A stretch of 64,000 bases of DNA, from assembly GCA_002633005.1 (NCBI GenBank), contig NMRA01000119.1:797950-861949 (forward strand). The letters run 5' to 3'. A model generated the notes under the pieces. It was not told the DNA's origin. It ran no database searches and saw only the letters and a list, made by a program, of their open reading frames with translations. This stretch comes from Phoronis australis. Lineage: Eukaryota > Phoronida > Phoronidae. Shown here in pieces: positions 15,078 through 24,700 of this stretch (positions are counted from its first letter, which is position 1; each line of letters begins with the position of its first letter). Made by a program: the position numbers and the translations under genes.

Positions 15078-15215
15078 GTTCAGTAACGCTAGGACCTAGC
15101 TAAAAAGCAAGACTTCAGGAGATTACGTGAGATATTGCCATGTATTTTGAATTAGAACACGTGACTTTGACTAGATTTTAGCTAGGTCCTAGCGTAGGTC
15201 CTAGCCTTACTGGAC
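15078..15215 (+). mobile_element. MITE family GTTCAGTAACGCTAGG, copy A
   Basis: The left end is GTTCAGTAACGCTAGGACCT and the right end is its inverted match CTAGGTCCTAGCGTAGGTCCTAGC. The core is GCAAGACTTC, GAGATTACGTGAGATATTGC and ACACGTGACTTTGACTAG. It is a short non-coding inverted-repeat element. Confidence 0.85.
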
Positions 15216-17680
15216 GCACGCTTGTTGTTGAATTCTGGCTTCTCGTTTGTTAAGTGCTGGGACATGTTTTTCAAAAAGTTTATTACGGATGATTTAAACC
15301 TGTTTAACAGAAAATCTCTGTTTAACTCGAAGACAAAATGAGCAGTCTGTTCGAATACACAGCAGGCACAACGTTTGGAGAAACGCAAATTTAAAGACTA
15401 GTTTTTTTTGCAAAGCCTTGACTCTCGCGAAACATTAACGTCGAGAAATCTTCGCTTATGGAACGGAAACAGTGAATTTTGTCCCACAATTCAAAATGCC
15501 GACATTACCTACCAATCAGTGACCGCCATTTTGCTAGGATGCGCTAGTAATGATACATTGGTCCCATCGATTGATAGCTATCTCCGATGTCCGCATAAGC
15601 AGTTGATTTTTCTTCGGGTCAGTCGTAGCGTTTGGTGATTTTTATGCCAAAACTACCTTGTGCTCTCTACAGTCGTCCGAGTATCGGCTGAAATGGCCAT
15701 TTTTCAGCAACAAACTTATTGGATCGGCGTCGAATATGGCTTATTATGTGTTGCAAATTCACTGTTCTCAACATTTATGTTTGATAAGGTTACTTTTTTA
15801 TCCCATACGCGTTGAATCAGTCGAGTGCAATACGGCCATGTGGTGTTGTTTTCCGTATTCACCTCTCGCACTACTTCAACAGAGACCTCTGACATGAATG
15901 TTCAAACGGCAATGGACGATATTTCGTAAGTCCGCTCAAAAACAACCGCGACAAAAAACCGTTTGAAATGAAAATTGAAAATTATTGGCGCGTCAAGTAG
16001 AAAGTAAGTATCGAATGTAACATTAGCAGGTATTGTTAAAATGTCACGTAGGTGAGGGCAACGAAGCACAAAAAGTTACCACGGGGACGTTCTTTAAGAG
16101 TCAAATGGAAATTTGGTGTATGTCACCCAGAAGCATATGAGTTACTGCAGTTGCGTAAATCATGATTACAAATCGACATTCTTACTCAAAGGAACGTCCC
16201 AAGCCCGAGGGCAGAGTGTTTTTCTACATTTTGAACTTCGAATTGCGCTGAACAGGTGACAGATCACTTCGACAGTTGTCTGGGAAACCCCCGCCCAGGA
16301 ACAGCCCTCGAAAATTATCGGTTATCGGATGAATTTACGAGTTAAAGAAGTGGCAGAAATGATGTTTCGTTTGAGTCCTTGTTATCCTCAGTCTGTCAAA
16401 AAAATCAGAATTTATGCTCAATCCATCGACTTAGTCTGCTCGTGTTGCAGAAGCCGCAAGCCATAAAATCAATTCTCAATAGATCGAGTTGCATTCTTAT
16501 ACATTTCTCAATATCAACCAAATGGAATTTATGGATGTTCATTGACCAACACATATGGAATGTTCCAGTATTACTTCTTTTTGTTACTTAAGGAGAAGTC
16601 GTGCTACTTGATCATTTCTTAACACAGGAAAGATTGTTGTATCGCGCCAAATTTGAAAGGAAGCGAATTGCAACCTTTACAAATATCAGGTTTGCCTGGA
16701 TATTTCATGATGGGCCTTTGAAACAAGATTGTCTCCAAAAGAGGTCTCAGCGGGTCTATATTTCGAATATAGCTATCAGTCGGTCCGTGGTCTTGCATTT
16801 GGGGCGCCCATCGGACATTTGTGGTAGTATTGAATTCGTACGGAGCAAACAAACGTTGGTGCAACTAAAGAACCGTTTTTCTTCAAAACTCCGATTCCAA
16901 ATTATTAGTATGCCTACTGCTTGGAACGCTACAATAGGCCATATCTCGCGAGAGTACAGCGATATTAAGTTCCACCAGTGTCCAGCCATTCAAATCATTA
17001 AGCCATTCGTCAAGAATGGAGCAGGACGCTCACGAAGGCTTAAGGATTTTTAGTAAGTACCATAGTTCAGATGAAAAGATTTCATTTCTTTGATTATGAA
17101 CTTTCCTGGATGGAAAAAGATTTACATTAGAAGTAACTAACTTTGAATGGCATCAACACTGCGCGCATCTGATATGGCTGCATAAAGATTAATACTCGAT
17201 TGATAACTACTGTCGTATGTCAAGGTTCCATTGTTGACTTAGACTGACGTCGTGCAGCAGTCAAATTTATCCAAGGGGAACGTTTTTATTTCTGTTCTGT
17301 CCTGTCCTGTTGTCGCTATCTTCAAAATACATTTCAAATGACACCAGAAAATGGCTTTCGCTTTTGATTAGCCTGAAACGTTCGCTTAGTTTATAAATAC
17401 CGTTCAGGAACTGTAACTCCCACGCACCATTATATCACGCTGACTTCCCAAAATTTCCGACAGAGTGTTGTAATTCTGACTTTTCTCTTTTAAAAATAGT
17501 GTCACGGACATGAGCTTTCAGTTGGATTGAACTAACCCCTGAAAGTGGAGAGGGATTGTGGGTTCGAGTAGGTGATCTTGGTGATTTGAAATGTGTGGTA
17601 TACGTCAGAGAAACTTGAACGATATCATAGTCATAATCAGTCATGTACCGTTTCAAGTTTAATTGCGTAGCATTTAATGT

Positions 17681-17686
17681 TTTATT
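17681..17686 (-). terminator. Poly(A) signal AATAAA of the receptor gene
   Basis: AATAAA on the minus strand lies about 105 bases downstream of the receptor stop codon, a normal distance for a short 3' UTR. Confidence 0.55.
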
Positions 17687-17791
17687 GGTGACAGAAAACT
17701 AAAGGATTTTCCGTTGCGATTAAAGAGTTGGCATCAAGAATTTAGCACAAGGTTCATTTTTTGTCCCAAAGCGTTCTTGTTTCAACCGTTT

Positions 17792-18901
17792 TTACAACTG
17801 ATCGTCTGTCACGGTGGCATCTTCGTCAGTAATTAACAGTTCGTTTTTCTTCCAAAAGCACGTGGATTTGAACAAGGCGAACATCTCAGGCCGAAAGTTC
17901 TGCGACGCCAAAAGATACACTACAAGGAAACAAGAATGGTTGAACATAATCAGGAAGTCTCCGATGAACTCGTTAAGAATGAACTCTTCGACGACGCTTA
18001 CCGGACATTGAGAGTAAGCTTCCATAGCATAGCATATGGTTTGTGGTAGTGTACAAAACAAGCATATCGACGAGATGCCGTTGAGGGTGATTACCGTAAC
18101 TTGCGGGTGTGTTTGATTTTCAATGTCTTGTGAAGCATTGCCGTCTTGAGTGCGGCGGCATATGTCTCGATACGCTTCAGCAGGGTTACAACATTTTTCC
18201 CATATCAAGATCACCACACCAGACAAAGTAACGAAAACAAATGGGAAGATGGAGTAAATAACAGCGTGAACCCACGCGATACCATAAAGGATGGGATATG
18301 TGTCGTAGTCGTACTGACATTCGTTCTTGTACACAGCGACTGTCCAAAAGTTATGAAGACTGAACCCCGACAGAAGTCCTACAAGACCGAACATGACGCC
18401 AAGTGACTTCCTTGGTTTTAGCCACGTCTGTGTCCGCTGGTGATTTGGAAACATCAAGCAGACTATGTTTTCCACCGTTATCACGATGAGCAGAGATGAC
18501 GACGAAAACTTTGCCGTGCTGTCCAAAAACCGAAAAAAGCGACATTGCGTCACGTTGACACCCGTTAAGTACTGCATGACGCGACTGGCCAGACACGTTA
18601 CAAGAACAGTACTGTTGAATATTCCAATGCCAATCAAGTACAAATAGGAAGATCTTGCCTTATGACGTTGCCTTCGGACCAGAACAAGGATGCCTAACAG
18701 GTTGTTGACTGCACCTATGATTACGAATAACACTCCAAAAATGAGAGTGAAATCTGTCACAAGCTCTCCAAGATACATGTTCTTGCTGTCAAGGACAGTC
18801 AGATTTTGTTGCTGGTTCAGGCCCCAAGGACGAGGCAGGTAAGTCAGGTTCTTCATTTTGGCAGCTGTGGTGAAGAACTCTGGAAATGAAATATGGGTCA
18901 T
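17792..18901 (-). CDS. Divergent rhodopsin-like (class A) seven-transmembrane receptor, orphan
   Basis: This uninterrupted 369-codon frame is by far the longest in the window. The N-terminus has sequons at Asn18 and Asn33. Seven hydrophobic segments fall at about 49-75, 84-111, 120-150, 166-190, 205-234, 267-293 and 306-332. C120 before TM3 and C195 in loop 2 can form the class A disulfide. QNFRPEMF after TM7 fits helix 8, and the tail is acidic. Core motifs are altered: ENIVC at the DRY site, CTLP for CWxP, FLVVY for NPxxY, and probably N96 for the TM2 Asp. The general form resembles invertebrate peptide/FMRFamide-type receptors, but the ligand is unknown. TAGTAA directly precedes the first ATG, whose context is weak. 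Met16 (18856) has A at -3 and may be the true start, with a TTTCATTTCCAG acceptor at 18880 implying a 5' UTR intron. Confidence 0.9.
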   Translation of the reverse strand: MTHISFPEFFTTAAKMKNLTYLPRPWGLNQQQNLTVLDSKNMYLGELVTDFTLIFGVLFVIIGAVNNLLGILVLVRRQRHKARSSYLYLIGIGIFNSTVLVTCLASRVMQYLTGVNVTQCRFFRFLDSTAKFSSSSLLIVITVENIVCLMFPNHQRTQTWLKPRKSLGVMFGLVGLLSGFSLHNFWTVAVYKNECQYDYDTYPILYGIAWVHAVIYSIFPFVFVTLSGVVILIWEKCCNPAEAYRDICRRTQDGNASQDIENQTHPQVTVITLNGISSICLFCTLPQTICYAMEAYSQCPVSVVEEFILNEFIGDFLIMFNHSCFLVVYLLASQNFRPEMFALFKSTCFWKKNELLITDEDATVTDDQL

Positions 18902-19075
18902 TACTAGAAGTGCAAATCAACATACGTGTGATAGTGACGTGCTATAAAAGCTTTGAGGAATCCAGTTGGGGTAACAAAATGGCCAAGCTGAATTACGTCG
19001 CTAATTCAAGTAAGCGAATTTTTCTGTATTTAGTGTAGTGCTATATTTTATGTCGTATGATTTAAAATTTTAAAA

Positions 19076-19243
19076 ATGTACTTTTTGCAGGGATTGGACC
19101 TGGTTATGTATTGGTTTATGCCGCTTCTTATCCATGCTTGTAAATCGTATGCGTTGTTGGAGGACAAAGAGTTTGGCAAGTTACCCGGCGGGACTGTAGC
19201 ATTCAACGTAACACAGGTCAGATGTGGAAAGTTTCATTGGTAG
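19076..19243 (+). CDS. Possible signal-peptide exon of an unrecognised secreted or membrane protein
   Basis: A TTTTTGCAG acceptor-like site is followed by an open frame from 19091. It contains Met at 19106, MYWFMPLLIHACKSYA, then LLEDKEFGKLPGGTVAFNVT, and CAG before GTCAGA at 19216. A hydrophobic leader followed by a segment like the first strands of an Ig-type domain is plausible. I found no convincing next exon. A TATAAAAG lies upstream at 18943 on the same strand, but the intervening bases do not give a compatible first exon. Low confidence; it may be chance. Confidence 0.15.
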   Translation: MYFLQGLDLVMYWFMPLLIHACKSYALLEDKEFGKLPGGTVAFNVTQVRCGKFHW

Positions 19244-20144
19244 ACTGTTTATGTTATTTATTCTATGACATAGTTTTGACAAAAGTGTAAAGATACACCA
19301 TGTGGTTTCCTTGCTTCAGATCCGTTGTATTGACAGACATTTTCACAAGTAACCGAGTGTAACAATAAACTTGATTTTTATTACTGTTGCAATGCTTTTG
19401 ACCTGGTTAGGAATTAGGATACTTGATAAATTCTATTTATAAATAGTATGTTAGGGTAAATGAGAATTCACTCGACGATATTACACATCTTTAGTAACAG
19501 TTTGAGTAAATTATGTCTTCTTTGTCTTCTTTTAGTGACATCGTCCTTTGCTTGGTCGACCATCTTGTGGTCTCGAGTGTCATTAGATTGGTTACGTGTA
19601 AATTACGTTTATTTGTAAATTGGTTATGTATATGTGGAATTGTCTCTACACTTGCGTTTCACGGTTGTTTAAGCTGTGTACTTTGATTGTGCGTCATTGA
19701 CGTAATTGTTGTAGGTCTAATTGTAATCTTTTGACTAGACAAAAACTTTTTAGATGGCGAGTTGCAGCCATCATGGTTATTGAGATGTTATTAAAGTGAT
19801 TAATTATATGTAACTTAATGAAGATCAATGATTGCTGTGCCAGGTGTTGCTTCCTTTCTGGAATCGACACGCTAACATATTCGTTTTTGTCACACAGTTG
19901 GGACCGTTCACAATTATGGTCGTGCGCTTTTCCAGAAATCACCCCTCTCTCCACCAAAAACGTACAAGAATGGCAATATTTAAACAAATATATTTGCAGA
20001 CGCTCTGGTACACGTTGTACCAGACGTGTTCGGGACGCTCAGGTAGGCCCATTGCACTGATCGCCTGGAACCAGTTTAATGATTGATTAATACATAGTTA
20101 AAATGGAGCTGAGGAGTTGGAGACCTGACTCAAGGGTCTAGCAG

Positions 20145-20223
20145 CGAGCCTCAGTGGGACTCGAACCCACGACCTTTAGTATAGGAAGCGGACACATATC
20201 CGAATAGGTCACACTGCCTCCTC
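20145..20223 (-). repeat. tRNA-like SINE head or decayed tRNA pseudogene
   Basis: On the minus strand, GGTCGTGGGTTCGAGTCCCA is a complete B box with a paired T-arm (GTGGG/CCCAC). Upstream GGAGGCAGTGTGACCTATTC has a tRNA-like 5' region and a poor A box. The anticodon arm does not fold cleanly, so I do not call a functional tRNA. Confidence 0.6.
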
Positions 20224-21408
20224 CATGCGATACGTTTTTGTATCTGTTTAAACAGAAAGAGGCTTTACAGTTCAATGCCAGTATTGGTTTATACAGTGGC
20301 GCGGTGTAAAAATAAATTATGGCGACGTTTCTGCTATTGGTTGTTTCGTGGCATTTTTAAAAAGGATGACTTCTGTTATTTGACATCGCCATTTTTATAA
20401 CGTCAAAAGCGTGCGCTAGCAGTAACTCTCGACACCCTCTCGACCCCCACCCCCACCCCCTCCAAAAAAGCGTTCGGCCTGTACGCTCGTGAAAATGTTT
20501 ATAGTTGTGAACAGTCCCTAAATGTACATTGAGGGCAGTTTAGTTAATTTGACTATCACGTTGGAACATTCTGTTTCACACAATGATGACTATCAAAGGA
20601 TTTGATTTTATGCTACGAAGGTCACAGAATGTCGAGTCGTGAAACGAGGCAAATTAACCCTTCTTGTTTTCTGTGGTTAGAATAGAGCTCGTAAGTGTTA
20701 TTTGTGGCTTACTGAACCACTTCATTTTTATCTTACCCAGTCTTACTTTGAAGTTGGCTGTTTTAGGCTAACCCATGAAGAAACAGGTATAACACTTACA
20801 TTTTACCTGATTTTTAAGTGCTGTCTTTTCAATATTGCACATGTACCTGTCGATGTACCAATGCAACACCAGCACCAAACCGGACCAAAGACCTTGCTTC
20901 GTCGTGTTTACGAGCACTGCATCACTTACAACTCCGGGGCGATTTCAACATGTTACTCAGAACATGATGCCCTGGTTGCACAGAGTGTCTAGAAAACTGA
21001 ACTATAGAAATTTGGAGCAATGACGTAAAACAGAGGCGTTTGTTAATTGTCCACGCAGTTCCTACGTCACCAAATTCGTTGCAGCTTGAATATCACTGCG
21101 CCGACGTCATGAGGGCGCCGATGGCCGACGACAACTGGGCATTGTCGGGAAAATCTAGGACAAACGCATAGCCATCGAAACCTAGCAAGAACTCAGCCTA
21201 ACGGAACGCTACTCGGGCAGGTCGAAAGACGTTCTGGCAGTTCTTGCCAACAAATGCGCTTCAGCTACTTGTAGTACTCGACTGGCGATATCGTGGCGAC
21301 AAATATTTTGACCAATGAGAACAGCGATAGGAGTCGCGTATGAGACCTGCAGGATTTGTTCTGGTGTGAGACGTGTCATGTTTTTACAAAGCACGAAGTA
21401 TTTCTTAA

Positions 21409-21456
21409 TTTAATAACAAAACGACTGTGTTATAAATAACATCAAATAAATTTAAT
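21409..21456 (-). terminator. Possible poly(A) signals (ATTAAA) for the SCP-like gene
   Basis: On the minus strand the variant hexamer ATTAAA occurs at 21451-21456 and 21409-21414, about 145-190 bases past the stop codon. I see no AATAAA between the stop and these sites. The region is AT-rich, so chance matches are likely. Confidence 0.3.
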
Positions 21457-21599
21457 TTCGCGTCTCCATAATGTTAACCAATAGTGCCACAACCAAGCGT
21501 TTTTAACTCAAGAAAATAATTTACATCAATCCGCTTGGCGGACGCGCGATCGGTGGATTTCACGATTATAAAATGTCCAGCAAAAATAGAGTCTTAGCC

Positions 21600-21716
21600 C
21601 TAATTAAATTCCAGTTTTCCAGTAATGAAGTTTCCTAGAGCGCACTCGTCCTCTGATGTGTAAAACTGTTTGTTGAGCTCTCTGAACCTGGTCATGTCAA
21701 TTCTTGTTTCGCTGTT
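21600..21716 (-). CDS. SCP-like gene, last coding exon 6 with stop
   Basis: This 117-base exon follows the acceptor TTCCATTTCAG and ends with TAG. It encodes 38 residues: NSETRIDMTRFRELNKQF, then YTSEDECALGNFITGKLEFN. The reading frame is open upstream of the acceptor, which could suggest a longer ORF, but the family alignment and polypyrimidine tract favour the splice. EF4 here is non-canonical (Ser at loop position 1, Arg at position 12). Confidence 0.86.
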   Translation of the reverse strand, partial: NSETRIDMTRFRELNKQFYTSEDECALGNFITGKLEFN

Positions 21717-24700
21717 CTGAAATGGAATCAACGTCATATATTTCTCAATGAATTCATCAGGATGATCGAGTAGAATTGCACTGATTAATGTTGTCTTTCT
21801 GTCCAATAATCATAAATACCTTCAGACGTTTTCGGCAACTGTTGTTTTGTGCTGTTGCCTTCACATGCGATTGAGAAGTGGCGAGTATTCATCGTACATA
21901 CTGTGTGCTGCGCCATCTATCAATCGCTGCAGAAGGCAACACTAAACGGCATTCAGCTGTTGCACAAAACGTTTGAAGGTTTGATATTTGTGGCAATTGG
22001 ATGAAATAAATACAAATTCACCGTTATACCACCTTCAAATGAAAGTAACCACGTGCGTAAAATGTATAGATGTTAGTTAAGGGACATTTCCTGCTTTTAA
22101 GCTCCACCAAATATGCAAATTGTAAACCAAGTTTCTCATATAACCGAAATGCATGTAATCTTTTATGCCCTGGTAGAGATAATGTTTCCATTCCGAAACA
22201 AGTTATCCATGGCATCGTTAAGTACAAGAGCGTGGTAATGCTAGCAGTTTTCTCAGGGTTGACCATTCTCGCCGAAATTGGGAAGTTTCACGTCAATCGT
22301 TGGTGACCGCTTTGTTTTGATGATAGAAGCCGATTACTGTCATGACATGGAACATCTTGAGGCAGAATTTTTAGAATCAATAATCACCAGTTATTTCCAT
22401 TTCTTATAATGAATATTTTTGGAGAAATTTCATAACGCCATCCCAATTCTTCACAGAATTCAAGGATGGTCGCGTTTTAAGTAATTCACCTGCAAACTAA
22501 TGGCACGAAATGGCTCACGAGCGTCAAGGGAAATTTCTATGTTTTTGTTTAAGTTAGAGAAGGCTATTACCACATGTCCGTTGAATAAAAATTACCTAAC
22601 CGTGGTATTATGTTGGTGTTTTGGAAATTTGGCCAATTAATTTATATGTTCCGTGACAAGTAAAATGAAGTAAGAAACGTTAAATAGTTAATAGGCATAA
22701 TATAAGTAGATTGAAGCCATTGGTAATCCCAAAGCAGCTTATTTTGTGACTTGCACTTTTTGTTGTAGGTATGGAGGAAATGGCGAGTTATTGAATTTAA
22801 AACGACATGTGCAGCATAAACACGCCGTCACATCAAAGGGCAAATCTGACGTTTGACCCTTCGTTCGAAAACAGTTCACACGTGAACGCTCGTAAGATGT
22901 CTGATCTGCCTCACCGTCGTCTGCCGCCAAATCAGACGGCAGATACCTTCATATGTTCGTGAGAAGCCCACATTACAATGACGTGTTTTCTGGCAAATGA
23001 AAGTCGCACGTGATTGGTCACAATATTAGCATTTTGCATATTGTTATGGTAATTGCAAGTTAGACGGCAGATAGGACGCCTTCAATATATTTTAATCGTT
23101 TGATTTGTCATCCGATCAGACGTTCTATCTGTCTTCTTATAAGAATTCCACACCTGGACAAGGTAATAAAAGCAGTTTTGCTTTTAGCCCAAACACTGAC
23201 CCCTTTTTACGTGCGCATGGGAAATATGGAAACTCCCTGGTGTGGAATCTTCGCAGTTGATTCGCTCACGCTCAAACACCTTTTTGTTATCGATTGTTGG
23301 GCGATGTTTATGTGAGAATTGTCTGAACATAGGCCTACGTCAGAGTTTAAGTAGAAAATAAATCTGAAACTAAATAAGGCGATCCAAATCCTCCCAAGGA
23401 TACTATTGTTTCACGAAATGTAGAATATAAATAGGTAAATAAAACAACAAGAATGGATCAACTGAATTTTCGGATATAATAACGTCCTTCGTCAACAGAA
23501 ATAGAAACAAAGAAAAATCAACACTATATGACAATTGACATTTAAGATGTGGCATAATGAATATGATACATATCTTAAATGTCAATTGTCCTATAGTGTT
23601 TGATTTTACTTTATTTCTGTTTCTGTTGACGAAGGACGTTATCATATCCGAAAATTTCAGTTGATCCATTCTTGTTGTTTTATTTATCTACTTATATTTC
23701 ACAGTTTACGAAATGGTAAGGGATGCTATGGCAACTTACCTCAGAAAATATAAGAAAGGCCCTCCGACATTCTGCTGGAGGAATCCCGAAGTCTGATAAC
23801 ACGTATTCGAATTCTTCAATATCAATATGTCCATCAGCTGAAACAAACTATCATGTAAATCGCTGCTGTTTGGCCTGCACGTATGCACTGGAAAGTAATC
23901 TTTGTAAGAGCCCACTGAACCACCACGGTAGCTAATATTGCAATCTCGAACCATTAGAAAGTGACGTAACGGCCCCGTAAGAGGCCTGCAACTTGATTGC
24001 TTTTTGTCCGGTGAGTGCAGGTCTCAAAATGAATAGGACTAAACATGCACATATTTCGCTATTTTCGGGATTCTCATAATTTTAAATAACAAATTTAGTG
24101 TAGCACTTTTGTAACATTGTGATTGTATTTAGATGTTTTATCATCTAATCTAACATAAAAGTTAGGTTAGACATTTCACGTTCGATAGAAATTAACTTCT
24201 CATATACCCGACAGGGGACTCTGGTTTCGTGAAATAACCTGACTTGACATTCATTGAATTGGAGTATGCTGATGGTCATTAAGATATTGTTATTCACAAC
24301 CTACAATTCCCCAGTATTTGTTCATGGCGTTTTATTATACATTTCAATATCAAGGGCATGGCTAGACATCCTTAACAAACAGGCACTTAACCCCGCGGCC
24401 CAATTAAGAATTGTTCTTTTTATCTATATGGGCATTTACATCAATACTGCCTGGTACAAAAAACGTGACTGGACTTTAAAAAAAACAAAAAAAACAACAA
24501 CAAACACGTGACTCGAGCGAGAATTGTGATTTTGACCACTTACCGCTACGAAATTGATCTCAACGCGTTCCCTACTCAGTGATTACTGGATTTTCAAGGA
24601 AATGGCAGTTCGTTATTCCTCGACGCGTAAAATGACATGCCGTGACAAGTCAACTTGTGAAGCTTTTTTTCGAGCGTTTATTCAGAAATAATTTGAGACC

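Larger units (their letters stand above)
8594..17680. other. No supported gene apart from listed repeats
   Basis: It contains foldback copy 4 (12548) and MITE copy A (15078). The 150-codon plus frame at 16601-17053 has equally open antisense frames and no domain-like pattern. I cannot support a gene in it. Confidence 0.5.

Noticed and set aside
16601-17053. 150-codon plus-strand open frame
   Set aside because: Two antisense frames over the same bases are also open, no domain or splice pattern is visible, and a frame of this length is expected by chance in 64 kb.
18943-18981. TATA box with ATG 36 bases downstream as a new gene
   Set aside because: The frame MAKLNYVANS ends within 20 codons unspliced, or after 27 codons if spliced to 19091, and the 5' UTR would be only a few bases.
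20145-20223. Functional tRNA gene
   Set aside because: B box and T-arm are good, but the A box and anticodon arm do not fold properly, so a SINE head is more likely.
23736-23954. 72-codon minus frame over exon 5
   Set aside because: It uses the wrong frame; the EF-hand reading with matching splice sites explains the sequence.
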